Below are positions 1 to 8,622 of a DNA stretch of 64,000 nucleotides, one piece after another (the first letter of the stretch is position 1; every line of letters begins with the position of its first letter). The translations under genes and the position numbers were made by a program. The stretch comes from Psychromarinibacter halotolerans (GTDB taxonomy: Bacteria; Pseudomonadota; Alphaproteobacteria; Rhodobacterales; Rhodobacteraceae): the NCBI RefSeq assembly GCF_029168315.1, contig NZ_JARGYD010000010.1:62001-126000 (forward strand). Reading direction: 5' to 3'. The notes under the pieces are model-generated. The model did not search any database and had not been told where the DNA came from. It worked only from the letters and a program-made list of their open reading frames with translations.

Positions 1-529
1 GATCGAGGGCGTCGGCGACGACGCGATGCGGATGGTGTTCTATCACATCCCGCAGGTCACGCAGATCCCGATCTCGCACGACCTGATCGAACGCCTGATG
101 GACGCCTTCCCCGGTATCGTCGTGGGGATCAAGGATTCGTCCGGCGATCTCGAGAACATGAAAACCATGTGCGACCGCTTCCCCAAACTGGGCGTGCTGG
201 CCGGGGCCGACCCGATGATGCTGCCGCTGCTGCGCGTCGGCGGGGCGGGCTGCATCACCGCCACCTCGAACCTGCGCGCCGACATGCTGCGCGTGGTCTG
301 GGAAACGTGGGACAAGCCCGGCCGCGAGGCCGAGGTCGAGTCCGCGCAGGACACGATCAACGAATGGCGCACGCTGTCGAACAGCTATGTCCAGCTGCCC
401 ACCGTGAAGGCGATGATCGCCCGATCGCGTGGCAACGACGGCTGGATGCGGGTGCTTCCGCCGCTGGTCGAGGTCACCGAGACCGAGCGCGATGCGATCT
501 GGGCCGAGATGGAGAAGCTGGGGGGCTGA
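1..529 (+). CDS. DapA-family aldolase/lyase, C-terminal part
   Basis: The reading frame is open from base 2, so the start lies outside the window; 175 residues are present. The fragment has the dihydrodipicolinate synthase/N-acetylneuraminate lyase layout. A YHIP motif carries the active-site tyrosine, followed by GIKDSSGD, whose lysine (codon 131-133) would form the Schiff base with the substrate, and then a GADP motif. These enzymes cleave or condense pyruvate-type ketoacids with aldehydes. Many members outside lysine synthesis work in sugar-acid or hydroxyproline breakdown. The iron alcohol dehydrogenase just downstream favours a catabolic role over lysine synthesis. The substrate cannot be read from the sequence. 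Confidence 0.85.
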   Translation, partial: IEGVGDDAMRMVFYHIPQVTQIPISHDLIERLMDAFPGIVVGIKDSSGDLENMKTMCDRFPKLGVLAGADPMMLPLLRVGGAGCITATSNLRADMLRVVWETWDKPGREAEVESAQDTINEWRTLSNSYVQLPTVKAMIARSRGNDGWMRVLPPLVEVTETERDAIWAEMEKLGG

Positions 530-549
530 CCCCCGAGGGAAGAGACAAG

Positions 550-622
550 GGCAGCGCCGGCCCGAGGGGTGGCGCACAAGCGCCGCCCCGTGGGGGCGGG
601 TCGGCGCTGCCCGGCGTTGCCG
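550..622. other. long imperfect inverted repeat after the aldolase gene
   Basis: The left arm begins GGGCAGCGCCG and the right arm ends CGGCGCTGCCC. Inside them a second pairing joins GGGGTGGCGC and GCGCCGCCCC. It lies between the aldolase stop and the alcohol dehydrogenase Shine-Dalgarno. It could act as a GC-only terminator or an mRNA-stabilising hairpin; no T-run follows. Confidence 0.5.
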
Positions 623-685
623 CCGGGCGGACGCTTTGAACTAAGCGCCGCACTGAACAAGAGAACCCGCCAGAGGGAGGAATAC

Positions 686-1807
686 ATGGACATTTCCCGC
701 GCGATCACCCTGCACCTGCCCAAGCGGATCGAGATCGGCAAGGGCGCCGCCGCCCGCCTTGGCGACTGGGCGAAACCCTACGCCCGCGTCTTCGTCGTGG
801 CCCAGCCCGTCACCGCGCCGATGGTCGATAAACTTGGCCTGTCCGGGGACGTCAGCGTCTTCACCGACGTGGCGCCCGAGCCGAAGGACACCGACCTGAC
901 CGCCGCGCTGGAGGCCGCCCGCGCCCACAAGCCCGACCTTATTATCGGTCTGGGTGGCGGTTCGGTCATGGACGTGGCCAAGCTGGTGGCGGTGCTGTGG
1001 GACAGCGAACAGTCGCTGGCCGACGTCGCGGGGCCGAACAAGGTCGCGAAGAAATGTTCGGACCTCGCGCAGATCGCCACCACTGCCGGCACCGGGTCCG
1101 AAGGCGGCATCCGCGCGCTGGTGACCAACAGCGAAACCAACGCCAAGACCGCCGTGGAAAGCCCGCTGATGGTGGCCGACATCGCGGTGCTGGACCCCGA
1201 TCTGACGATGACGGTGCCCGCTGCCGTGACCGCAGCCACCGGCGTCGATGCGCTGGCCCACTGCGTCGAGGCCTTCACCAACGTCAACGCTCACCCGCTG
1301 ATCGACGGCTATGCCCGCATGGGGATGACGCTTGCGGGCAAGTTCCTGAAACGCGCGGTCGAGAACGGCGACGATGCCGAGGCGCGGGCCGGGATGCTGA
1401 TGGCGTCGTTCTACGGCGGCCTGTGCCTTGGCCCCGTGAACACCGCAGCGGGCCACGCGCTGGCCTATCCGCTGGGCAGCCACGCCAACCTGCCGCATGG
1501 CATCTCTAACGCGCTGATCTTCCCGCATGTTCTGGCGTTCAACGCGCCGTCGGTGCCGGAAAAGACCGCCGAGGTGCTGGAAGCCCTTGGCCTGCCGGCC
1601 TCTGCTGATCCGGCCGAGGTGCTGGACAGTGCGTCGGGCTTCTGCCGCGATCTTGGGATCGACATGGCGCTGCGCAGCCACGGCGTGACGGCGAACGATC
1701 TGCGGCCTTGGGCGGAAGAGGCGCACGGCATCCGGCGCCTGATGGACAACAACCCGCGCGACATGAGCGTGGACGATGTCGAAGAGATCTATCGCGCGGC
1801 CTTCTGA
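686..1807 (+). CDS. iron-containing alcohol dehydrogenase
   Basis: This 373-residue protein is a group III (Fe) alcohol dehydrogenase, an NAD(P)-dependent oxidoreductase for primary alcohols, aldehydes or hydroxyacids. The GGGSVMDVAK nucleotide-binding loop is near residue 90 and TTAGTGSE near 132. The metal ligands fit D188, H192, H257 and H271, with spacing as in the family. The start at 686 is chosen because GAGGGAGG lies five bases upstream; an upstream in-frame start would read through the hairpin. It is probably co-transcribed with the aldolase, so it may reduce or oxidise the aldehyde product of that enzyme (inference). Confidence 0.92.
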   Translation: MDISRAITLHLPKRIEIGKGAAARLGDWAKPYARVFVVAQPVTAPMVDKLGLSGDVSVFTDVAPEPKDTDLTAALEAARAHKPDLIIGLGGGSVMDVAKLVAVLWDSEQSLADVAGPNKVAKKCSDLAQIATTAGTGSEGGIRALVTNSETNAKTAVESPLMVADIAVLDPDLTMTVPAAVTAATGVDALAHCVEAFTNVNAHPLIDGYARMGMTLAGKFLKRAVENGDDAEARAGMLMASFYGGLCLGPVNTAAGHALAYPLGSHANLPHGISNALIFPHVLAFNAPSVPEKTAEVLEALGLPASADPAEVLDSASGFCRDLGIDMALRSHGVTANDLRPWAEEAHGIRRLMDNNPRDMSVDDVEEIYRAAF

Positions 1808-1818
1808 GGGCCGCGCGA
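1792..1818 (+). terminator. hairpin over the alcohol dehydrogenase stop codon
   Basis: TCGCGCGGCC (1792-1801) pairs perfectly with GGCCGCGCGA (1809-1818), and the seven-base loop contains the TGA stop. It separates two convergent genes. There is no U-run, so it may instead protect the 3' end. Confidence 0.45.
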
Positions 1819-1833
1819 CAAATCGGATCTGGA

Positions 1834-2823
1834 TCAGATCAGGCCTTCGGCCTTGAACAGTTCCTTCAGATCGGCTTCGGGGCGCGGGCCCATGTGGCCG
1901 ATCACCTCTTTCGCGGCGACGCAGCCCATCTTGCCGCAGGTCGCAAGGTCGGCGCCGGTGACATAACCGTACAGGAACCCGGCGGCGAACTGGTCGCCCG
2001 CGCCGGTGGCGTCCACCGGGGTCACGAAATCGACCGGAACCACGGCTTCCTCGTCGCCCTTGACCAGCACAACATCCTTGCCCGAGCGGGTGCAGACGAT
2101 CAGCCCGGACTCGGACGCCGCCTGTTCAAGCGCCGCGCCAAGGTCGTCGGTCTCGTACAGCGAGGTCCACTCCTGCTCGTTGCCGATGACGAAGTCGAGC
2201 TCTTTCACCAGACGGCGGAAGTCGGCGCGGTGACGGTCGACGCAGAACGGATCCGACAGCGCGATGCCCGCCACGCCGCCCGCGTCGCGGCACAGCTTGG
2301 CGGCACGCTCGAAGGCTTCTTTGCCCTTCGGCTTGTCGTACAGATAGCCCTCTAGGAACAGCAGCTTGGTCGAGCCCGCCACGTCGTCCGACACGTCGTC
2401 GGGGCCGACTTCGGACGAGATCCCAAGATAGGTGTTCATCGACCGCTCGCCGTCGGGCGACACGAAGATCATCGAACGCGAGGTCGGCAGTTCGCCGCCC
2501 GCGACGGGCGCGTTGACGAAGTCGGTGCCGTCTTCCTGCATGGCGTCGGCGTAGAACCGGCCCAGTTCGTCGTCGCTGACGCGGCCGATGAAGGCGGTCG
2601 ACAGGCCGAGGTTTCCGAGACCGGCCAGCGTGTTCGCCACCGAGCCGCCGGGCGCCTGAATCCGCTCTTCCATCGCATCGTACAGCAGTTCGCCGCGTTC
2701 CTGCTCGATCAGCTGCATGATCCCCTTCTGGATCCCCATCTTGTCAAGGAACGCGTCCTCGGTCTGGGTCAGCACATCGACCACGGCGTTGCCGATGCCG
2801 ACAACCTCGTAGGATTTCGTCAT
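1834..2823 (-). CDS. adenosine kinase (PfkB family)
   Basis: The 329-residue PfkB-family sugar kinase would phosphorylate adenosine to AMP in purine salvage. Near the N-terminus the GIGNAVVD segment and the GGSVANTLAGL substrate loop are present, and the C-terminal PfkB signature VDATGAGDQFAAGF supplies the catalytic aspartate. The length and the ALSDPF and GPRPEADL segments match bacterial adenosine kinases more than ribokinase or fructokinase. The start at 2823 has a GAGGAGA Shine-Dalgarno and overlaps the endonuclease III stop by four bases (ATGA), so the two genes are translationally coupled. The product may differ in nucleoside preference; the kinase fold is certain. Confidence 0.9.
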   Translation of the reverse strand: MTKSYEVVGIGNAVVDVLTQTEDAFLDKMGIQKGIMQLIEQERGELLYDAMEERIQAPGGSVANTLAGLGNLGLSTAFIGRVSDDELGRFYADAMQEDGTDFVNAPVAGGELPTSRSMIFVSPDGERSMNTYLGISSEVGPDDVSDDVAGSTKLLFLEGYLYDKPKGKEAFERAAKLCRDAGGVAGIALSDPFCVDRHRADFRRLVKELDFVIGNEQEWTSLYETDDLGAALEQAASESGLIVCTRSGKDVVLVKGDEEAVVPVDFVTPVDATGAGDQFAAGFLYGYVTGADLATCGKMGCVAAKEVIGHMGPRPEADLKELFKAEGLI

Positions 2824-3464
2824 ATGGTCTTCTCCTCGTAGGGACAAAGGTCTTCGATTGGGCACACGGCGCATTTCGGTTTGCGCGCGGTGCAGATGTA
2901 GCGGCCGTGCAGGATCAGCCAGTGATGCGCGTGGCGCTGGTATTCGGCGGGGACGTTGTCCTCGATCGCCCGCTCGACAGCATCCACGTCCTTGCCGGGC
3001 GCGATGCCCGTGCGATTACCGACGCGAAAGATATGCGTGTCCACCGCCTGCGCGGGATGGCCCCACCACATGTTCAGAACCACGTTCGCGGTCTTGCGAC
3101 CCACACCCGGCAGCGAGACCAACGCCGCGCGCGAACTGGGCACCTTGCCGCCATACTCGTCGACAAGGATGCGGCTTAGCTTGATGACGTTCTTCGCCTT
3201 GTTGCGGTACAGGCCGATCGTCTTGATGTGCTCGATCACGCCTTCCTCGCCCAGCGCCAGCATCTTCTCGGGCGTGTCGGCGATCTTGAACAATTCGCGC
3301 GTGGCGCGGTTCACGCCTGCGTCTGTCGCCTGCGCCGACAGCGCCACGGCGACCACCAGCGTATAGGCGTTGACGTGATCCAGTTCGCCTTTCGGCTCCG
3401 GCTCGCTGTCGTGGAAGCGCCGGAAGATCTCGCACATCGTGTTGTAGTCAAGCTGCTTGGCCAT
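2820..3464 (-). CDS. nth: endonuclease III
   Basis: The 214-residue DNA glycosylase/AP lyase removes oxidised pyrimidines in base excision repair. The helix-hairpin-helix LPGVGRKTANVV contains the catalytic lysine K124, and D142 is in VDTH. Four cysteines at 191, 198, 201 and 207 have the C-x6-C-x2-C-x5-C spacing of the [4Fe-4S] loop. These positions run parallel to the E. coli enzyme. The start MAKQ at 3464 is the first ATG that gives the normal family length. It is the first gene of a two-gene operon with adenosine kinase, and diverges from the Ada-like gene over a 118-bp gap. Confidence 0.96.
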   Translation of the reverse strand: MAKQLDYNTMCEIFRRFHDSEPEPKGELDHVNAYTLVVAVALSAQATDAGVNRATRELFKIADTPEKMLALGEEGVIEHIKTIGLYRNKAKNVIKLSRILVDEYGGKVPSSRAALVSLPGVGRKTANVVLNMWWGHPAQAVDTHIFRVGNRTGIAPGKDVDAVERAIEDNVPAEYQRHAHHWLILHGRYICTARKPKCAVCPIEDLCPYEEKTI

Positions 3465-3582
3465 GCCACCGTTTGGCACGGGGTCCCGCGTGGCTGCAAG
3501 CGCAACCGGCCATCCTGTTGCCATAGCGCAGGAAACGGGTCGCCGCAGACGGCACCGTGCCATAAATTGGGGCCAATCAAGG

Positions 3583-4443
3583 ATGACCACGATGACCCAG
3601 CAAAGCCAGGAAGACAGTTACCACTTCGCCGTGATGCGGCGCGCCATCGACCTGATCGACGAAGGCGCCGCCGATGGCCTGTCGCTCGACGAACTCGCGG
3701 GCGCGATGAAAATGAGCCCGGCACATTTCCAGCGCCTGTTCAGCCGGTGGGTCGGCGTTTCGCCCAAGCGGTACCAGCAGTACCTGACGCTGGACCACGC
3801 CCGCGCGATGCTGCGGTCGAACTTCACCACGCTGGCCACCAGCCACGCCGTCGGGCTGTCCGGCCCCGGCCGTCTGCACGACCTGTTCCTGCGGTGGGAG
3901 GCGATGAGCCCCGGCGACTATGCCCGCGCCGGAGAGGGGCTGACGATCCTGTGGGGCTGGTTCGAAAGCCCGTTCGGCCCGGCGCTGGTGATGGGCACCG
4001 ACAAAGGTATCTGCGGCATCGGCTTTGCCGCCGAAACCGGCGAGGAAGCGGCGATGGAGGATCTGCTGTCGCGCTGGCCCAAGGCCACTTTCGTCGAGGA
4101 TCCGATGGCCCTGCGGCCTTGGGTGCTGAACGCCTTCGGGGTCGAGGACGCGGGCCAGCCGACGCCGCTGTTCCTGATCGGCGCCCCGTTCCAGATCAAG
4201 GTCTGGGAGGCGCTGCTGTCGATCCCCACGGGACAGGTCACGACCTATTCCGAGATCGCCCGCGCCATCGGCAACCCCCGCGCCGTCCGCGCGGTGGGCA
4301 CCGCCGTGGGCCGCAACCCGATCAGTTGGCTGATCCCGTGCCACCGCGCCCTGCGCAAGTCCGGGGGGCTGGGCGGCTATCACTGGGGGCTGCCGGTCAA
4401 GCGTGCGCTTCTCGCCTACGAATCCGCCCGCGCCGAGGCATGA
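3583..4443 (+). CDS. AraC-HTH / O6-methylguanine-DNA methyltransferase fusion (Ada-like)
   Basis: The 286-residue protein joins an AraC-type helix-turn-helix domain (about residues 15-115) to an O6-alkylguanine transferase domain (about 125-280). The acceptor motif LIPCHR puts the reactive cysteine at C253, and the family segments GQVTTYSEIA and GTAVGRNP are present. E. coli Ada has an additional N-terminal zinc domain that takes methyl groups from phosphotriesters; that domain is absent here. It would repair O6-methylguanine and bind DNA, but how it would sense damage is unclear. The start at 3583 follows a weak AAGG; an earlier start would run into the divergent promoter region. Confidence 0.9.
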   Translation: MTTMTQQSQEDSYHFAVMRRAIDLIDEGAADGLSLDELAGAMKMSPAHFQRLFSRWVGVSPKRYQQYLTLDHARAMLRSNFTTLATSHAVGLSGPGRLHDLFLRWEAMSPGDYARAGEGLTILWGWFESPFGPALVMGTDKGICGIGFAAETGEEAAMEDLLSRWPKATFVEDPMALRPWVLNAFGVEDAGQPTPLFLIGAPFQIKVWEALLSIPTGQVTTYSEIARAIGNPRAVRAVGTAVGRNPISWLIPCHRALRKSGGLGGYHWGLPVKRALLAYESARAEA

Positions 4444-4570
4444 TCCCGCGTTTCAGCGACGTGATTTTGCAGGCGAAGAACCGCTCACGATCGCGAGGCA
4501 TGGCCTTGGAGCCGACCCGCGCTAGCTGTAAGTTCCTCGCAACGCAAAGCACGAGCAGAGGGCAAAAGAT

Positions 4571-5236
4571 ATGCCGATCACCATGAAAACTCCGCTGGTC
4601 CTGGCCACCGTATCGGCCTTGGCCCTGACCGCCTGTACCAGCCCGGACACCCCCACGAACAACCCGAACCAGCGCACTGGCGAAGGCGCCGCAATCGGCG
4701 GCCTTCTGGGCGCGCTTGCCGGCGTTGCCGTCGGCGACGATGCCGGCTCGCGCCGCCGTGGCGCGCTGATCGGTGGCCTCGTCGGCGCCGGCGTCGGCGC
4801 GGCGGTGGGCTATGACCTTGACAAGCAAGCCGCCGAACTGCGCCGCGACTTCGACAACTCGGGCATCCAGATCATCAACAACGGCAACACGCTGACCGTG
4901 CGGATGCCGCAGGATATCCTGTTCCCGACCGACAGCGCCGCCGTCAGCCCGACCCTGCAGGGCGACCTGCGCGTTCTGGCCAACAGCCTTCAGCAGTACC
5001 CGAACTCGGTCGTGCAGGTGGTGGGCCACACCGACAATACCGGCGCCGCCTCGTACAACCAGGACCTATCGGTCCGCCGTGCGAACGCCGTTGCGTCGGT
5101 CCTGATCGGCGCGGGCACCCCGTCGTCGCGCGTCTCGGTCAGCGGCCGGGGCGAGGATGCGCCCATCGCATCGAACCTGACGCCGGAAGGCCGCGCGCAG
5201 AACCGTCGCGTGGACATCACGATCATCCCGAACTGA
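4571..5236 (+). CDS. OmpA-family outer-membrane lipoprotein
   Basis: The 221-residue protein starts with a lipoprotein signal peptide ending LTAC, with C22 as the lipidated residue. Residues 38-80 are a glycine-zipper segment with repeated GG and GA steps. The C-terminal OmpA domain (about 105-221) has GHTDNTG and the LSVRRA helix used for binding diaminopimelate in peptidoglycan. It resembles YiaD/PAL-like proteins that tie the outer membrane to the wall. AGAGGG lies eight bases before the start; an alternative ATG at 4583 would shorten the signal by four residues. A strong terminator follows. Confidence 0.9.
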   Translation: MPITMKTPLVLATVSALALTACTSPDTPTNNPNQRTGEGAAIGGLLGALAGVAVGDDAGSRRRGALIGGLVGAGVGAAVGYDLDKQAAELRRDFDNSGIQIINNGNTLTVRMPQDILFPTDSAAVSPTLQGDLRVLANSLQQYPNSVVQVVGHTDNTGAASYNQDLSVRRANAVASVLIGAGTPSSRVSVSGRGEDAPIASNLTPEGRAQNRRVDITIIPN

Positions 5237-5259
5237 TCCACCGGATCGGAACGGACACG

Positions 5260-5287
5260 AAGGCCGGGCCAAGCGCCCGGCCTTTTT
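5260..5287 (+). terminator. rho-independent terminator after the OmpA-family gene
   Basis: The stem is AAGGCCGGGC / GCCCGGCCTT around a CAAGC loop, followed directly by five T residues. Confidence 0.9.
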
Positions 5288-5499
5288 CGTTTGCCGACCC
5301 TCTATCGGGTTCCGCGAAATTTCGGTGCACCATTGCACACAAAGCTGCGCCGACGCGCCCTCTCCTTTCCCTTGATGCGACCCGACGTCCGGCCCCACAT
5401 GTGATGCGATGGCAGGCACAATCCGTCTGCCCGCAGGGCGCAGGCCCGGCACGGCAATCCGCGGTGCCCGCAACGCCCGCACTTTGAAGGAGACACATC

Positions 5500-6255
5500 A
5501 TGGACAAGCAATTCGAAGGCAAATCCGCCATCGTCACCGGCGGCGCGTCGGGCATCGGCGCAGCGATTGCCGAAGAACTGGCCGCTGGCGGCGCGAAGGT
5601 GCTGGTAGCCGACCTGAAGATGGAACAGGCCGAGGAACAGGCGAAGAAGATCCGCGACGCGGGCGGCGTGGCCGAGGCGTTCTCGGTCGACGTCAGCAAA
5701 CCGGAACAGGTCGAAGCGATGGTCGATAAGGCCGTGTCCGCCTTCGGCAAGCTTGACCTTGCCGTCAACAATGCAGGCGTCAGTGGCACGAGCGCGCCAG
5801 TGGGGGAATACCCGCTGGACGACTGGAACCAGGTCATCAACGTCAACCTCAACGGCGTGTTCTATGGCTGCCGCTACGAGATCGCGGCGATGGAGAAAAC
5901 CGGCGGCGGCTCGATCGTGAACATCGCTTCGATCCTTGGCTCGGTCGGCTTCGCCAACTCGGCGGCCTACGTCACCGCCAAGCACGGCGTGATCGGCCTG
6001 ACCAAGAACGCCGCCATCGAATACAGCGCCAAAGGCATCCGCGTGAACGCGGTCGGCCCGGCCTTTATCAACACGCCGCTGATCGAATCCTCTTTGTCCG
6101 AGGAACAACGGGAAGGCCTGATCTCGATGCACCCCATCGGACGCCTTGGCGAGGCTGACGAAGTCTCGGCGCTTGTGTGCTTCCTGCTGTCCGACCGCGC
6201 CAGCTTTGTCACCGGCAGCTACCATCTGGCGGACGGCGCTTACACCGCGCAGTAA
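5500..6255 (+). CDS. SDR-family oxidoreductase
   Basis: The 251-residue classical short-chain dehydrogenase has the TGGASGIG nucleotide loop (13-20), NNAG at 90-93 and the catalytic S144, Y157 and K161. The C-terminal half has the usual VGPAFINTPL and G-SYHLADG segments. The residue after the second strand is an aspartate (VADLK), which usually means NAD rather than NADP. The start at 5500 follows AAGGAGA. It stands alone between two terminators, so the neighbours give no substrate. A 3-hydroxyacyl, glucose or sugar alcohol substrate would all fit. Confidence 0.93.
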   Translation: MDKQFEGKSAIVTGGASGIGAAIAEELAAGGAKVLVADLKMEQAEEQAKKIRDAGGVAEAFSVDVSKPEQVEAMVDKAVSAFGKLDLAVNNAGVSGTSAPVGEYPLDDWNQVINVNLNGVFYGCRYEIAAMEKTGGGSIVNIASILGSVGFANSAAYVTAKHGVIGLTKNAAIEYSAKGIRVNAVGPAFINTPLIESSLSEEQREGLISMHPIGRLGEADEVSALVCFLLSDRASFVTGSYHLADGAYTAQ

Positions 6256-6301
6256 TGTCCCTGACGCAGTCCCGCCGGACACACCGGCGCTGAAACGAAA
6301 A

Positions 6302-6322
6302 AACCCGGCCACTGGCCGGGTT
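6302..6322. terminator. bidirectional terminator between the SDR and ATP synthase genes
   Basis: AACCCGGCC and GGCCGGGTT pair around an ACT loop. On the minus strand six T residues follow, ending the atp transcript; on the plus strand the tail TTCATTCTTT is weaker. Confidence 0.88.
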
Positions 6323-6348
6323 CATTCTTTGCCGATGGGGGCCGCTGC

Positions 6349-6906
6349 TTAGTGCAGCTTGCTTTCCACGGCGGCGATCGAGTCGTCGATCATCTTGTTG
6401 GCGGCCTGCGCGGTCATCTGCTTGGCGATCACCTCGCGCGCGGCGGCAACCGCAACCACGACGGCCTGATCCTTGACCTCTTTCACGGCGCGCGCCTCGG
6501 CGGATGCGATCTGCTCTTCGGCGCCCGCCATGCGGCGTGCCATCGAGGCTTCAAGATCGGCCTTCGCCTGTTCGGCAGCCTGACGCGCTTCTTCCTTGGC
6601 CTTGGCCACGATGCGCTCGGACTGCTCGGCGACTTCCTTCTGCTTGCGCTCGTAGGACGCCAGAATGGTCTGGGCCTCTTCGCGCAGCGCCTTGGCATCG
6701 TCGAGTTCGCCGCGGATCGTATCCGCCCGCTTGTCCAGCATGTTGCCAAGGATCTTGGGCACGCCCAGAACCAGCAGCAGGCCGACGAAGATCACGAACG
6801 CGATCAGAACGACGAAGTTCGTGTTCCACAGGGACACGAAGGGCCCCGTGGCGGCCAGCGCCGGACCGGCGGCGAAGAGGGCCGGGAGAATGGCGAGTTT
6901 GCGCAT
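6349..6906 (-). CDS. atpF: ATP synthase F0 subunit b
   Basis: The 185-residue protein is a peripheral stalk subunit of the F1F0 ATP synthase. It has a signal-like hydrophobic N-terminus, one membrane helix (about residues 25-48) and a long charged coiled coil rich in E, K, A and Q to residue 175. It begins two bases after the b' gene stop. It is the last gene of the F0 operon, and a terminator follows. Alphaproteobacteria with a b/b' pair build the stalk as a heterodimer of this subunit and the neighbouring one. Confidence 0.95.
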   Translation of the reverse strand: MRKLAILPALFAAGPALAATGPFVSLWNTNFVVLIAFVIFVGLLLVLGVPKILGNMLDKRADTIRGELDDAKALREEAQTILASYERKQKEVAEQSERIVAKAKEEARQAAEQAKADLEASMARRMAGAEEQIASAEARAVKEVKDQAVVVAVAAAREVIAKQMTAQAANKMIDDSIAAVESKLH

Positions 6907-6908
6907 TA

Positions 6909-7460
6909 TCAGGCCCCTTTCATCTGGCTTTGCACGGCGTCGTCGACCGTGGACGCATCGGCGTTCCCGCCCAGCGCCGCGACGATCTCGGCAGCGGTCG
7001 CCTTGGCGACTTCCTCGACGCTTGCCACCGCGTTGGCGCGGATGTCGGCAATCGCCTTTTCGGACTCGGCGGTGCGGGCCGCGATCTCGGCGTCGGCCTT
7101 GGCGTTCGCCGCGTCCAGTTCCGCCTGAATCTCGGCCTTGGCTTCACCGATGATCTGGTTCGCCTCGGCACGGGCATCGGCAAGCGCCTTGTTATAGGCG
7201 TCTTCCGCTTCCTGCGCTTTCAGCTTCAGCTCTTCGGCCGCAGCGATGTCATTGGTCACCGTCCCGGCCCGCTCGGCCAGAACCGATGCGATCCGCGGCA
7301 GCGCAATGCGGCTGAGGATGAAGTAGATCACCACAAGCGTGACGATCAGCCAGAAGATCTGGTTCGGCCAGCTCGAGAAGTCGAGCTGCGGCATACCGAC
7401 GGCATCGCCGCCGCCGTGCGCGGCCGCGTCTACCCCGTGGGTATCTGTGTTGTCTGCCAT
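6909..7460 (-). CDS. atpF': ATP synthase F0 subunit b'
   Basis: The 183-residue second peripheral-stalk subunit has a cytoplasmic N-terminal stretch of about 30 residues, a membrane helix around 33-55 (WLIVTLVVIYFILSR) and an alanine/glutamate-rich coiled coil. The PQLDFSSWPNQIFWL segment is typical of b' proteins of phototrophic and related alphaproteobacteria. GGGGGAC precedes the ATG. It lies between the c and b genes, the usual order. The family is certain; the naming (atpF', atpX or atpG) varies between annotations. Confidence 0.94.
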   Translation of the reverse strand: MADNTDTHGVDAAAHGGGDAVGMPQLDFSSWPNQIFWLIVTLVVIYFILSRIALPRIASVLAERAGTVTNDIAAAEELKLKAQEAEDAYNKALADARAEANQIIGEAKAEIQAELDAANAKADAEIAARTAESEKAIADIRANAVASVEEVAKATAAEIVAALGGNADASTVDDAVQSQMKGA

Positions 7461-7534
7461 GTCGTCCCCCTGACACCTGTCACTTTCGGCCGGGCCCGAA
7501 GGCCCAACCGAGCGTAAGGAGTTTCAGAGAGATA

Positions 7535-7771
7535 TCAGACGGCGAACATCAGCAGAAGCGCGACGAGGAACGAGAAGATCCCCAGGGCTTCCGCGAAGGC
7601 GACGCCGATGAACATGGTCGCGGTCTGGCCGCCAGCAGCGGACGGGTTGCGCAGGGCACCGGCGAGGAAGTTGCCGACCACGTTGCCCACACCGATGGCA
7701 GCGCCACCCATGCCGATGGCGGTCAGACCGGCGCCGAGGTAGGCGCCCATTTGTGCGATATCGCCTTCCAT
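7535..7771 (-). CDS. atpE: ATP synthase F0 subunit c
   Basis: The 78-residue protein forms a helical hairpin of two membrane segments. The first carries the GAGLTAIGMGGAAIGVG glycine ladder, the polar loop holds RNPSA, and the second carries the proton-binding glutamate E61 in GVAFAEALG. The ring of these subunits turns as protons pass. GGAGAAAC lies upstream. The carboxylate region does not show the Q/E-S/T ligand set of sodium-dependent rings, so proton coupling is expected. Confidence 0.97.
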   Translation of the reverse strand: MEGDIAQMGAYLGAGLTAIGMGGAAIGVGNVVGNFLAGALRNPSAAGGQTATMFIGVAFAEALGIFSFLVALLLMFAV

Positions 7772-7841
7772 GATCGTTTCTCCTTACGTTGGAATTGGCT
7801 GATGATTGGGTTCAAGCGTCGAGGGCCGAAGCCTTCGGGCA

Positions 7842-8618
7842 TTAGTGCGACGGATGCAGCGCGTCCTTCAGGTACACGCAGGTCAGGATCGTGAAGACGT
7901 AGGCCTGAATGAAGGCCACCAGCGTCTCCAGTGCGTACATCGCGGTGATGGCGAGGATGGACAGCGGGGTCACCAGCACGCCGATGCCCGACAGCAGGAC
8001 CAGCGGCGCGAAGGCGGCGAACACTTTGATAACCGCGTGGCCGGCCATCATGTTGCCCATAAGACGAATAGAGTGGCTGACCGGACGCACGAAGTACGAG
8101 ATTACTTCGATGATCGCCAGAACCGGGCGGATCGCCAGCGGCGCAGAGCTGACCCAGAACAGGCCAAGGAACTTGCTGCCGTGCAGGACGAAGCCGGTGA
8201 TGGTGACGGTCAGGAACACGCCCAGCGCAAGAATCACGGTCACCGCAAGGTGCGAGGTCGTGGTGAACGCCGTCGGAAGCAGCCCGAGGAAGTTCGACAT
8301 CACGATGAACATGAACAGCGTGAACACGTAGGGGAAGAAGCGCACGGCATCGCGGCCGGCGACGTCTTCGACCATCTTGTAGATGAAGCCATAGGCAAGT
8401 TCCGCGACCGACTGGATCTTGGTCGGGATGACGGCACGGCCACGGGTGCCCAGCACCAGCAGCGCCGAGATCGCGACGATTGTCAGGAACATCCACAGCG
8501 TGACGTTGGTGATCGTGTACCAGTGAACCGGGTCGCCCGCTTCGCCGAACAGCGGCTTCACGATGAACTGGTCCATCGGGTGGAAGACAAGGCCTTCGCT
8601 GTTTTCTTCGGTCGCCAC
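7842..8618 (-). CDS. atpB: ATP synthase F0 subunit a
   Basis: The 258-residue integral membrane protein provides the two proton half-channels. The essential arginine is R185 in SHSIRLMGNMMAGH, on the helix that faces the c-ring. Five to six hydrophobic segments can be traced from residue 40 to 250. The start is a GTG, four bases after the atpI stop, with AGGAT upstream. It stands between atpI and atpE as in other F0 operons. Confidence 0.96.
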   Translation of the reverse strand: MATEENSEGLVFHPMDQFIVKPLFGEAGDPVHWYTITNVTLWMFLTIVAISALLVLGTRGRAVIPTKIQSVAELAYGFIYKMVEDVAGRDAVRFFPYVFTLFMFIVMSNFLGLLPTAFTTTSHLAVTVILALGVFLTVTITGFVLHGSKFLGLFWVSSAPLAIRPVLAIIEVISYFVRPVSHSIRLMGNMMAGHAVIKVFAAFAPLVLLSGIGVLVTPLSILAITAMYALETLVAFIQAYVFTILTCVYLKDALHPSH

Positions 8619-8622
8619 GATC

